Assembly: GCA_027295435.1 (NCBI GenBank)
Contig: JAPUKX010000041.1
Coordinates: 1-5,048 of the forward strand
Length of the DNA: 5,048 nt
Source of the DNA: Planctomycetota bacterium
GTDB taxonomy: Bacteria > Planctomycetota > Phycisphaerae > Phycisphaerales > SM1A02
Reading direction: 5' to 3'
Under the pieces are notes generated by a model, which had not been told where the DNA came from, ran no database searches, and saw only the letters and a list, made by a program, of their open reading frames with translations. Position 1 is the first letter of the stretch; each line of letters opens with the position of its first letter. Of the stretch, positions 1-5,048 are shown in pieces. The position numbers were made by a program, and so were the translations under genes.

Positions 1-58
1 GGAGAAGCGTCTTGCCGTTATCAGCGCCCGATAGTTCGGCTATCGTATGTGCCGGCAT
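1..58 (-). CDS. Partial CDS (5' end only), possible I42/chagasin-type peptidase inhibitor
   Basis: Reading leftwards from an ATG at 58-56, the frame stays open to the window edge and encodes MPAHTIAELSGADNGKTLL, 19 residues. The ATG lies 8 nt after the accA stop on the same strand, so the gene would follow accA in one transcript. No Shine-Dalgarno sequence is visible, but accA has none either. The ELSGADNGKTL stretch resembles the start of the I42 (chagasin-like) cysteine peptidase inhibitor domain, where 'LTEADNGKTV' is common; that resemblance comes from memory and rests on about ten residues. No signal peptide is visible, although many I42 proteins have one. A frame this short could also be open by chance. 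Existence as a gene is moderately likely; the function is a guess. Confidence 0.4.
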   Translation of the reverse strand, partial: MPAHTIAELSGADNGKTLL

Positions 59-66
59 GAGCACCG

Positions 67-1077
67 TCAATGCCCGGCAGAGGCGCTGATCTGTGGCTGC
101 TGCCAGGCCACCGCACCGATTCCGCGAAGCTTTTCGTATCGTCGTTGAACCAGCGTTTCGGGCTTGGATCGGGTCAGCTGGCGAATCTGGTCCACAATCC
201 AGCTCTGCACATCCTTGGCGGTGGCGTGTGGGTTACGATGGGCCCCACCCACCGGTTCAGGAATCACATGGTCGATGAGGCCGTTGGCGAGGTTGTCCCT
301 GGCCGTCAGGGCCAGCGCGTTGGCGGCCGCAGCATTGGATTGCTCGTTGGCCTGCTTCCACAGGATGGCGGCGCATCCTTCGGGGCTGATCACGGAATAC
401 CATGCATATTCGAGCATCGCGACTCGATCGCCGGCCCCGATGCCAAGCGCCCCGCCCGAACCACCCTCCCCGATGACCACGCAGACGATCGGTGTATGCA
501 GGCGGCTCATTTCGCGGAGGTTGGTGGCGATCGCTTCCGCCTGCCCGCGCTGCTCCGCCTTGATGCCGGGATACGCGCCCGGCGTGTCGATCAGCGTCAC
601 CACCGGCAAACCGAACTTCTCCGCCAGCTTCATCTTCGCCAGAGCCTTGCGATATCCCTCTGGGTGGGCGCAGCCGAAGTGGCAGGTGATCTTCTCTTGG
701 GTGGTCTTGCCTTTCTGATGCCCGATGATCATTGCCTTGTACGGGCCGATCCGGCCGAGCCCGGTGATGATTGACGGGTCGTCGCCGAAGCGCCGATCGC
801 CGTGCAGCTCGCAAAAGTCTCGGCACATCATTTCGAGGTAGTCGGAGGTCTGCGGCCGTTTGGGATGCCGGGCGACCCGCACAATGTCCCACGGGCTCAG
901 GCCGGCGTAGATCTTCTTCAAGAGGCTGTCGCGACTCCCTCGCAGGGTCTCGATCTCCGGTGCGAAGTCCTCGGCATTATCGCGTTGCTCCAGAGCCGCG
1001 ATCTGCTTCTCCAGCTCGATCACCGCCTGCTCGAACGGCAGGCTGAAGCCGCCGCTTTGCTTGTTCGACCTGGCCAT
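67..1077 (-). CDS. accA: Acetyl-CoA carboxylase carboxyltransferase subunit alpha
   Basis: A complete 336-residue protein, slightly longer than E. coli AccA (319). With AccD it forms the cytoplasmic alpha2-beta2 carboxyltransferase that moves CO2 from biotin-carrier AccB to acetyl-CoA, making malonyl-CoA for fatty acid synthesis. Visible family blocks, in order: an N-terminal helical region with FEQAVIELEKQIAALE (15-30); HGDRRFGDD (92-100); GHQKGKTT (119-126); HPEGYRKALAKMKLAEKFGLP (138-158); DTPGAYPG (164-171); GEGGSGGALG (203-212), the glycine-rich crotonase-fold loop; and YSVISPEGCAAILWK (227-241). The start at 1077 fits because the usual 'L-FEQ-I-ELE' opening follows within 20 residues. 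The bases before it (CGGACTCACCACC) contain no Shine-Dalgarno sequence. No accD, accB or accC is present here, so the subunit genes are dispersed. All key motifs are intact; function is near certain. Confidence 0.97.
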   Translation of the reverse strand: MARSNKQSGGFSLPFEQAVIELEKQIAALEQRDNAEDFAPEIETLRGSRDSLLKKIYAGLSPWDIVRVARHPKRPQTSDYLEMMCRDFCELHGDRRFGDDPSIITGLGRIGPYKAMIIGHQKGKTTQEKITCHFGCAHPEGYRKALAKMKLAEKFGLPVVTLIDTPGAYPGIKAEQRGQAEAIATNLREMSRLHTPIVCVVIGEGGSGGALGIGAGDRVAMLEYAWYSVISPEGCAAILWKQANEQSNAAAANALALTARDNLANGLIDHVIPEPVGGAHRNPHATAKDVQSWIVDQIRQLTRSKPETLVQRRYEKLRGIGAVAWQQPQISASAGH

Positions 1078-1095
1078 GGTGGTGAGTCCGGTGCG

Positions 1096-1113
1096 GGCGG
1101 CGCCGATGCCGCC
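1096..1113 (-). other. GC stem-loop in the presumed accA leader
   Basis: GGCGGC (1096-1101) and GCCGCC (1108-1113) form a perfect 6-bp, all-GC stem with a 6-nt loop. On the minus strand it would sit 18 nt before the accA ATG, in the leader of any transcript starting near 1117. It has no T-tract on either side, so it is not an intrinsic terminator. Its use is unknown, and in DNA this GC-rich it could be chance. Confidence 0.3.
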
Positions 1114-1123
1114 GAAGGCCGAC

Positions 1124-1153
1124 AGTCTACGCGACTCGGTCGCAGAAGCGCAA
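1124..1153 (-). promoter_or_regulatory. Candidate accA promoter
   Basis: On the minus strand, TTGCGC (1153-1148) is followed after 18 bp by TAGACT (1129-1124). The first matches the sigma70-type -35 consensus at three of six bases and the second matches the -10 at four of six. Transcription would begin near 1117, leaving a leader of about 40 nt before accA. Placement in the divergent gap supports it, but the matches are weak and the sigma-factor preference of this host is unknown. Confidence 0.3.
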
Positions 1154-1181
1154 TTGACGTGCCGCCCGAGACCGGTAGGCT
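1154..1181 (+). promoter_or_regulatory. Candidate proC promoter (upstream option)
   Basis: TTGACG (1154-1159) matches the -35 consensus at five of six bases. TAGGCT (1176-1181) lies 16 bp later and matches the -10 at three of six. A start near 1188 would place the ATG of the 33-codon leader frame only about 7 nt into the message. A competing -10, CATAAT at 1191-1196 (five of six), lies 17 bp after GAGACC (1168-1173, a poor -35); it would start transcription near 1203, after that ATG. The sequence alone does not decide between them. Confidence 0.35.
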
Positions 1182-1194
1182 CGCCGTCGGCATA

Positions 1195-1296
1195 ATGGCG
1201 ACGATGACTGCCCGGCCCCTGGGCCGAGATGGCTCGGCGCGTCTCGGGTCGGCTGCGTTGGGCGTCAACCCTGTTTTTCGGGAGATCGGCCGATGA
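1195..1296 (+). CDS. Possible 33-residue leader ORF overlapping the proC start
   Basis: An ATG at 1195 opens a 33-codon frame whose TGA (1294-1296) overlaps the proC ATG (1293-1295) as ATGA, the usual geometry of translational coupling. The peptide begins MATMTARPLGRDG and ends NPVFREIGR. It has only two separated prolines, so it does not look like a classical proline-attenuation leader peptide. No ribosome binding site precedes it, though a leaderless or near-leaderless message from the upstream candidate promoter could allow translation. The same frame stays open further left, antisense to accA, which weakens the case for a deliberate small gene. It may be a chance frame in GC-rich DNA. Confidence 0.2.
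   Translation: MATMTARPLGRDGSARLGSAALGVNPVFREIGR
1213..1238 (+). other. Two mutually exclusive stem-loops in the proC leader
   Basis: CGGCC (1213-1217) can pair with GGCCG (1222-1226), and GCCGAG (1223-1228) can pair with CTCGGC (1233-1238). The two stems share 1223-1226, so only one can form at a time. They lie 55 nt or more before proC, downstream of both candidate promoters. A T5 tract at 1274-1278, after a weak 4-bp GTTG/CAAC stem (1257-1260 with 1266-1269), completes a layout that superficially recalls an attenuator. No known riboswitch or T-box core was recognised. Confidence 0.25.
1280..1284 (+). promoter_or_regulatory. Ribosome binding site of proC
   Basis: GGGAG lies 8 nt before the ATG at 1293, at a normal Shine-Dalgarno distance. 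It supports this start over the out-of-frame ATG at 1298. Confidence 0.7.
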
Positions 1297-2090
1297 AATG
1301 CAAGTTGGGCATGATCGGTGGGGGGAATATGGGCCAGGCGATCGTCCGCGGGGGGATTGACGCCGGCGTGCTGGAGCCGCATGCCGTGTTGGTCGCCGAG
1401 ATTGACCCCGCTCGCCGTGAAGTCGTGGCCGAGCTCGGCTGCGCCACCACTGATGATCCGGCCGGCGTGCTGGGATGCGAACAGCTCATGCTTGCGGTGA
1501 AGCCGCAGAGCTTCGAGGAAGTTGCCCGGACCATCGCCCCGATCGCCGAGGGGAAGGTTGTCATCTCAATCATGGCTGGCCTGAGCAGCACGTCGATTCG
1601 TCGATCCCTGGGGGAGCAAGCTCGGGTGGTGCGAGTGATGCCCAACACGCCGTGCCAGGTCGGGGCAGGGATGGCCGCGATCGCGCTGGGCGCCGGCGCC
1701 CGGGCGGGCGACGAAGCGCTGGCCGTGGCCATCTTCAACGCGCTGGGAGAGACCGCGATTGTGCCCGAAGCGCAGATGCACGCGGTTACCGCCGTCAGCG
1801 GGGGCGGGCCGGCCTATGTGTTCCTGCTCGCCGAAGCCATGCAGCAGGCTGCGATGGGGCTGGGCTTGGATGATCCGACCGCTCGATTGCTTGTCCGGCA
1901 AACGATCTACGGCGCCGGGAAGCTGCTCATGGAGACCGACGAGGACGCAGCCGTCCTTCGCAACGCGGTCACCAGCCCCGGTGGCACCACCGAAGCGGCG
2001 CTCTCGGTGATGATCAAACGCGACCTGCCCGGGATTATTGTTGACGGAATCACCGCCGCGCGTGATCGTGGGATCGAGCTGGATCAGTAG
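1293..2090 (+). CDS. proC: Pyrroline-5-carboxylate reductase
   Basis: A complete 265-residue protein, close to E. coli ProC (269). It performs the last step of proline synthesis in the cytoplasm, reducing 1-pyrroline-5-carboxylate to proline with NAD(P)H. The N-terminus is a Rossmann fold with MIGGGNMGQAI (7-17, GxGxxG at 9-14). Next come LAVKPQ (67-72), VMPNTPCQVGAGM (115-127) and AVSGGGPAYVFLLAEAM (167-183), all typical of the family. The C-terminal helical domain carries the P5CR signature around LRNAVTSPGGTTEAALSVM (222-240). After the second beta strand the sequence reads VAEIDPAR (34-41); acidic E36 and D38 stand where NADPH-preferring enzymes often carry neutral or basic residues, so NADH use is possible (inference). 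The start is supported by GGGAG 8 nt upstream. The last 7 bp overlap the convergent permease gene. Confidence 0.97.
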   Translation: MKCKLGMIGGGNMGQAIVRGGIDAGVLEPHAVLVAEIDPARREVVAELGCATTDDPAGVLGCEQLMLAVKPQSFEEVARTIAPIAEGKVVISIMAGLSSTSIRRSLGEQARVVRVMPNTPCQVGAGMAAIALGAGARAGDEALAVAIFNALGETAIVPEAQMHAVTAVSGGGPAYVFLLAEAMQQAAMGLGLDDPTARLLVRQTIYGAGKLLMETDEDAAVLRNAVTSPGGTTEAALSVMIKRDLPGIIVDGITAARDRGIELDQ

Positions 2091-3220
2091 TCGCGTCTGA
2101 CGAACATCCAACAGGCTACCCCAAGGACAAGAAGCTCGAATCCCAGGGACGACGTGATGATGAACCAAGGCGAAGTGTCGTCGTAGTACGCTTCCATACG
2201 GCGCGAAGTTTCCGCGTCCACGCCGGTCGGGCGATTGGCGTTCGAGCCGGGCATCATGCCGGTCATGTCCCCGCGCATCATCGCGATGATGCTGAATCCC
2301 TGGGGATCTTTGAGCCACCGCGAGAGCAGCCCGACCGTGTGCTGTGTCTTGGGCAGAATGATCACGCCAACGCGAACCCTGCGATGCCAGGTCGTCAACG
2401 TCTGCTCGAGCTCTTGGGCTTGCTCGTGATCCTCCTGTGCGCCATCAAGCTCGCGCTCCCATCGCAGGCGCTGCCGATCGCTGACGCCGTTCTCGGCATC
2501 ATCCGCCGTGGCGAGACTGGCCTCAACTCGATCAACGATCTCTTGAGCCCGCTCGGCTTGGATTTGTGACATGAATCGGAACTGGTTCAGGAGCACTTCG
2601 GAGGATTGAATGCTCCACAGGCCACACCAGAACAGCATCGTCAGCAGAAGCGCCGTGATGGCCGAGCGAGTCAGTATCCCTGTAAGGACGTTCGCCGAAT
2701 ACAGATAGCTATAGAAGACGGTGACAATCGGAACCGCCGAAAAGATCATCCAGTTCCACTCGCCGAGGCGCAGACCGACGCATGCAAAGACGCCGACGCA
2801 GAACAGGCCGACCTGGAGCACGACGAACAGCAGGCTGGTGAGGTACTTGATCACGAAGAGCTTGATCCGCGTGATCGGCTTGGCCAGCACAAGGTCGATC
2901 GTGCCGCTGGCTACGAAGTCGGGGAAGATCGTCGTGGTTGAAATCAGGGCGAGTATGATCGCGATCCAACTCAGCCATATCGTCACCACGAAGTCGGAGA
3001 AGATGCCCATGTACATCGCACGCGCCCACGGGCTGCCTTGCTTGATAAACTCGCTGTCAACGTGTTTGAGGCCGTAGAGGATCGACATGCCGTCCTCATC
3101 GAACCCGATTGATCCGTAGCAAATGACGACCATGCCCGAGAGGACCAGCGTGATCCAGAACAGCTTCTTCGAGTTCAGCTCGCGGTAGGCGTCGAGCAGC
3201 ATCGCCGCGACCACGGTCAT
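2084..3220 (-). CDS. ABC-2 type transporter permease with long charged loop
   Basis: A complete 378-residue integral membrane protein, the membrane subunit partnering the ATPase encoded just upstream. Hydrophobic segments are near residues 20-36, 75-97, 120-148, 157-180, 187-205 and 352-374, giving about six helices. Residues 100-126 contain FPDFVASGTIDLVLAKPI followed by R and an FVIKYL stretch, the cytoplasmic 'G-ID--L-KPI-R' element seen in ABC-2 permeases. Between the last two helices lie about 145 polar residues. Residues 213-280 are rich in E, Q, R and A and probably form a coiled coil. The C-terminus ends RRDY, which fits a cytoplasmic end by the positive-inside rule and places the long loop outside. 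The substrate cannot be told from sequence. The start is fixed by a strong ribosome binding site. Low similarity is expected outside the KPI block, so no gene symbol is given. Confidence 0.88.
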   Translation of the reverse strand: MTVVAAMLLDAYRELNSKKLFWITLVLSGMVVICYGSIGFDEDGMSILYGLKHVDSEFIKQGSPWARAMYMGIFSDFVVTIWLSWIAIILALISTTTIFPDFVASGTIDLVLAKPITRIKLFVIKYLTSLLFVVLQVGLFCVGVFACVGLRLGEWNWMIFSAVPIVTVFYSYLYSANVLTGILTRSAITALLLTMLFWCGLWSIQSSEVLLNQFRFMSQIQAERAQEIVDRVEASLATADDAENGVSDRQRLRWERELDGAQEDHEQAQELEQTLTTWHRRVRVGVIILPKTQHTVGLLSRWLKDPQGFSIIAMMRGDMTGMMPGSNANRPTGVDAETSRRMEAYYDDTSPWFIITSSLGFELLVLGVACWMFVRRDY

Positions 3221-4212
3221 CGCCGGCCTCCTTTGCCCGATCGGCCGACCGGCGGCGACGCTCCCGGCGCGAGCACCTGGCCGGTTGCCGGATCGGTCAC
3301 CGCACGCATGAACAGATCCTCCAGCGTCTCCCGCACCGGCTCCATTGCACAGATGATGCGGCTTTCCCCACGGAGCCGGTCGAGGATCGGCTGCATCGGC
3401 CCCGGCTCACTGCCCTGGACGATCAGCTTGCTTTGGCCGTCGGATAAGACCTCCACGCGGATGGACGGGTCGCCCTGGGCCCAGTCCGGCGCGGCTCCCT
3501 GGATGGTGATCTCATACCGGCGGCTCTGGGCGGTCAGATCGTCGATCGTCCCTTGCATGACGACCTTGCCTTGCACAAGGATCGCGACGCGGTCGCACAC
3601 CATCTCCAGTTCGCTAAGAAGATGGCTATTGAGAAAGATTGTCGTTCCCCGACGGCGAAGCTCAACGAGAACATCTCGGATCTCGCGCCGGCCGACCGGA
3701 TCAACGCCGTCAGTTGGCTCGTCCAGCAGGACCAATTGCGGATCGTTCACCAGCGCCTGAGCCAGCCCGACGCGCTGCATCATGCCCTTGGAGTACGTGG
3801 AGACCTTCTTGTCGGCCCAGTCGCTCATGCCGACAGTTGTGAGCAGCTCCGCGGCGCGGCGCTTGCGTGTCCGCCGGTCCACCTTGGCCAGCGCCGCATA
3901 GAACTCCAATGCTTGCCGGCCGGTGAGATATCGCGGGAAGCGGTGATCTTCAGGCAAATAACCGACCCTCCGCAGCGTCGGCTTGTGACCGATGGGGCGA
4001 CCCAGGAGTGTCCCACCGATGCGCGTGGGCCGCACCACGGTCATCATGATCTTGACCAGGGTGGATTTGCCCGCCCCGTTGGGGCCCAGCAGGCCGAAGA
4101 TCTCGCCTCGATGCACCTGCATCTCCACGCCCCGCAGCGCGTGCACCTTTCCCCGATAGATCTTCTCGACGTGGTGCAGGTCGATGACGTACTCGCCATT
4201 GGTGGTCGCCAT
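3217..4212 (-). CDS. ABC transporter ATP-binding protein (CcmA/ABC-2 exporter type)
   Basis: A complete 331-residue cytoplasmic ATPase that would power the permease encoded next. Motifs in order: Walker A GPNGAGKST (43-51); Q-loop region GYLPEDH (84-90), with E88 where many ABC proteins have glutamine, a common variant in this subfamily; signature YSKGMMQR (140-147) in place of LSGGQ; Walker B LVLLDEP with catalytic E165 (160-166); D-loop DGVDP (168-172); and switch histidine H197 in NSHLLSE. Residues after about 228 form a C-terminal extension of roughly 100 residues, as in drug or polysaccharide exporter ATPases. The start has GGAG 8 nt upstream. Its TGA overlaps the permease ATG as ATGA (3217-3220), so the two are translationally coupled. 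Nothing suggests damage. The exported substrate is unknown. Confidence 0.95.
   Translation of the reverse strand: MATTNGEYVIDLHHVEKIYRGKVHALRGVEMQVHRGEIFGLLGPNGAGKSTLVKIMMTVVRPTRIGGTLLGRPIGHKPTLRRVGYLPEDHRFPRYLTGRQALEFYAALAKVDRRTRKRRAAELLTTVGMSDWADKKVSTYSKGMMQRVGLAQALVNDPQLVLLDEPTDGVDPVGRREIRDVLVELRRRGTTIFLNSHLLSELEMVCDRVAILVQGKVVMQGTIDDLTAQSRRYEITIQGAAPDWAQGDPSIRVEVLSDGQSKLIVQGSEPGPMQPILDRLRGESRIICAMEPVRETLEDLFMRAVTDPATGQVLAPGASPPVGRSGKGGRR
3227..3234 (-). promoter_or_regulatory. Full-consensus ribosome binding site of the permease gene
   Basis: The minus strand reads AAAGGAGG, a complete Shine-Dalgarno sequence, 6 nt before the permease ATG. It lies inside the last codons of the ATPase gene and dictates part of its C-terminal GKGGRR. 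It is much stronger than the other start signals in the window and suggests the permease is translated efficiently in addition to being coupled. Confidence 0.85.
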
Positions 4213-4220
4213 ATTTGCGG

Positions 4221-4224
4221 CTCC
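4221..4224 (-). promoter_or_regulatory. Ribosome binding site of the ABC ATPase gene
   Basis: The minus strand reads GGAG 8 nt before the ATG at 4212, which supports that start. Confidence 0.6.
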
Positions 4225-4232
4225 GAGCAGAT

Positions 4233-4260
4233 AGTGTAAGGCTCACCGGGGTTCTTTGGA
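4233..4260 (-). promoter_or_regulatory. Weak candidate promoter of the ABC operon
   Basis: On the minus strand TACACT (4238-4233) matches the -10 consensus at four of six bases. TCCAAA (4260-4255), 16 bp upstream, matches the -35 at only three. A start near 4226 would leave a short leader that still includes the GGAG site. Position is the main support. Confidence 0.22.
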
Positions 4261-4368
4261 TCGCCTAGGCGGGTGTTGCGAGTGCTTGTGAGGCCGGTCA
4301 AGCCGCCGCCCGGTCCGATGGGCTTCAGGCCCCGGCCGGACGCCACACGCATGGGCCTCTCGAAGCAC

Positions 4369-4381
4369 GCTCTCGGAGAGC
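4369..4381. promoter_or_regulatory. 13-bp palindrome just upstream of the ubiD-like gene
   Basis: GCTCTC (4369-4374), one central G, then GAGAGC (4376-4381) form perfect inverted 6-bp arms 15 bp before the start codon at 4397. An additional CTCTCG copy lies at 4357-4362. This could be an operator half-site pair or a small hairpin; it also contains GGAGAG, which is too far (16 nt) to act as a standard ribosome binding site. No regulator is encoded nearby. Confidence 0.25.
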
Positions 4382-4396
4382 CTATGCTGGGCCTCC

Positions 4397-5048
4397 ATGC
4401 CTGCGACCCTCGGTGGTTTTCTGAGCAACCTTGAAGCAGTTGGCGAGCTGCAGCGGATCTCTGCCGAGGTCTCGCCGGTCCTGGAAATCGCCGAGATCGC
4501 CGATCGGGCAAGCAAGTCGCCTTGCCCTTCGATCAGCGGCAATGCTGCGATGTTTGATCCTCAGCATTGTGAGCTGGGTGGTAAGGCCTTGCTGTTCGAG
4601 AATGTGGCCGGCTGCGATTTCCCGCTGTGCATCAACGTCTTCGGCTCCTATCGGCGGATGGAGATGGCGTTGGGCTGCGAGGCGACCGGCGGCTTCGAAG
4701 CAATCGCCCAGCGCATCGCTGAGTTGACCAAGCCCCAGCCGCCGAGCTCGCTTCGAGACATGCTGACCAAGGCCAAGTTGTTCTTTCCGTTGCTGCGCTC
4801 CCCGCCGAGGCGCGTCCGTCGAGGGGCCTGCCAGGAGGTTGTCCGGCTGGCCGAGCGCGGCGAGATCGATCTTCGACGGTTGCCGCTGATCAGGTGCTGG
4901 CCGCTGGATGGCGATCTTGCCGCCGTCGGCTGGGACCTTGCACCGGCCGAAGCGGGCACGCGGCAAACCGATGGGCGATACATCACCATTGCCGGGATGC
5001 ACACTATCCATGCCGATGATGAAGGCAACCCCCGCCCCGCCAGCCACA
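4397..5048 (+). CDS. UbiD-family decarboxylase, N-terminal part (runs off the window)
   Basis: The frame from ATG 4397 stays open for 217 codons to the edge. UbiD-family enzymes use prenylated FMN to decarboxylate aromatic or unsaturated acids, for example in ubiquinone or menaquinone synthesis. Family features: GGFLSNLEAVGELQRISAEV (6-25), the usual 'FL--LE--GEL-R' opening; LEIAEIADR (29-37); KALLFENVAGCDFPLCINVFGS (68-89) then RRMEMALGCE; RRGACQEVV (145-153); LRRLPLIRCWPLDG (163-176); and RYITIAGMHTIHADDEGNPR (194-213), leading into the prFMN-binding domain. Residues 42-66 look like an insert relative to short UbiD proteins. An in-frame TGA at 4289 with no intervening start makes 4397 the only plausible ATG, although no good ribosome binding site precedes it. 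The catalytic Arg and Glu residues lie beyond the window. The gene for the prFMN synthase UbiX is not present. The exact substrate is undetermined. Confidence 0.88.
   Translation, partial: MPATLGGFLSNLEAVGELQRISAEVSPVLEIAEIADRASKSPCPSISGNAAMFDPQHCELGGKALLFENVAGCDFPLCINVFGSYRRMEMALGCEATGGFEAIAQRIAELTKPQPPSSLRDMLTKAKLFFPLLRSPPRRVRRGACQEVVRLAERGEIDLRRLPLIRCWPLDGDLAAVGWDLAPAEAGTRQTDGRYITIAGMHTIHADDEGNPRPASH

Larger units (their letters stand above)
4213..4396. other. Divergent intergenic region between the ABC operon and the ubiD-like gene
   Basis: These 184 bp hold no gene that I can support. A nested imperfect stem is possible: GTCCG (4313-4317) with CGGAC (4337-4341), enclosing GGGC (4320-4323) and GCCC (4329-4332). 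An 8-bp direct repeat TGGGCCTC occurs at 4352-4359 and 4388-4395. No plus-strand promoter with good -35 and -10 boxes was found for the rightward gene. Confidence 0.6.

Noticed and set aside
29..45. Inverted repeat CGATAG-TTCGG-CTATCG, 22 bp after accA, as an intrinsic terminator
   Set aside because: It is a good 6-bp stem with a 5-nt loop, but no T-tract follows on either strand, and it lies inside an open reading frame that appears to continue after accA.
51..78. Imperfect inverted repeat GCCGGCAT / ATGCCCGGC across the accA stop
   Set aside because: The stem needs a bulge, has no T-tract, and contains both the accA stop and the next ATG, so coding constraint and GC bias explain it as well.
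70..774. Long plus-strand open frame antisense to accA
   Set aside because: The opposite strand has every AccA motif intact. The plus frame has arginine- and leucine-rich composition with no recognisable domain, as expected of a GC-rich shadow.
2030..2130. Search for a bidirectional terminator at the proC/permease junction
   Set aside because: No stem of useful length followed by a T or A tract was seen; the coding regions overlap directly.
3553..4239. 228-codon plus-strand open frame antisense to the ABC ATPase
   Set aside because: The minus strand encodes a complete ABC ATPase with all motifs. The plus frame has no family features and no start signal.
4382..5047. Long minus-strand open frame over the right end
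   Set aside because: The plus strand from 4397 encodes clear UbiD-family sequence. The minus frame is its antisense shadow.

Overview
The window is GC-rich, coding-dense bacterial DNA with four complete genes and two genes cut by the edges. No tRNA, rRNA, CRISPR array or mobile element was seen. The host is probably a planctomycete-like bacterium. This is inferred from three things: the style of the AccA sequence, an ABC-2 permease with a long charged loop before its last membrane helix, and a UbiD-type decarboxylase with an N-terminal insert and a 'RRMEMALGCE'-like stretch. None of these proves the assignment.

Layout from left to right. (1) Positions 1-58, minus strand: the first 19 codons of a gene leaving the window, possibly an I42/chagasin-type peptidase inhibitor, starting 8 nt after accA. 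(2) Positions 67-1077, minus: accA, carboxyltransferase alpha subunit of acetyl-CoA carboxylase. (3) Positions 1078-1292: a 215-bp divergent control region with candidate promoters in both directions, GC-rich stem-loops and a 33-codon reading frame that overlaps the proC start as ATGA. (4) Positions 1293-2090, plus: proC, pyrroline-5-carboxylate reductase. (5) Positions 2084-4212, minus: a two-gene ABC exporter operon, ATPase first and then the permease, joined by an ATGA overlap and a full consensus ribosome binding site. The permease ends tail-to-tail with proC, overlapping it by 7 bp. (6) Positions 4213-4396: a 184-bp divergent intergenic region. (7) Position 4397 to the right edge, plus: the N-terminal 217 codons of a UbiD-family decarboxylase, open at the window end.

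The genes do not form one pathway: they cover fatty acid synthesis (accA), proline synthesis (proC), membrane export (ABC pair) and probably quinone or aromatic-acid metabolism (ubiD). Only the ABC pair is a clear functional unit. I see no convincing novel system. The points most worth a second look are the proC leader with its overlapping small reading frame, the long predicted extracytoplasmic coiled-coil loop of the permease, and the truncated gene downstream of accA.
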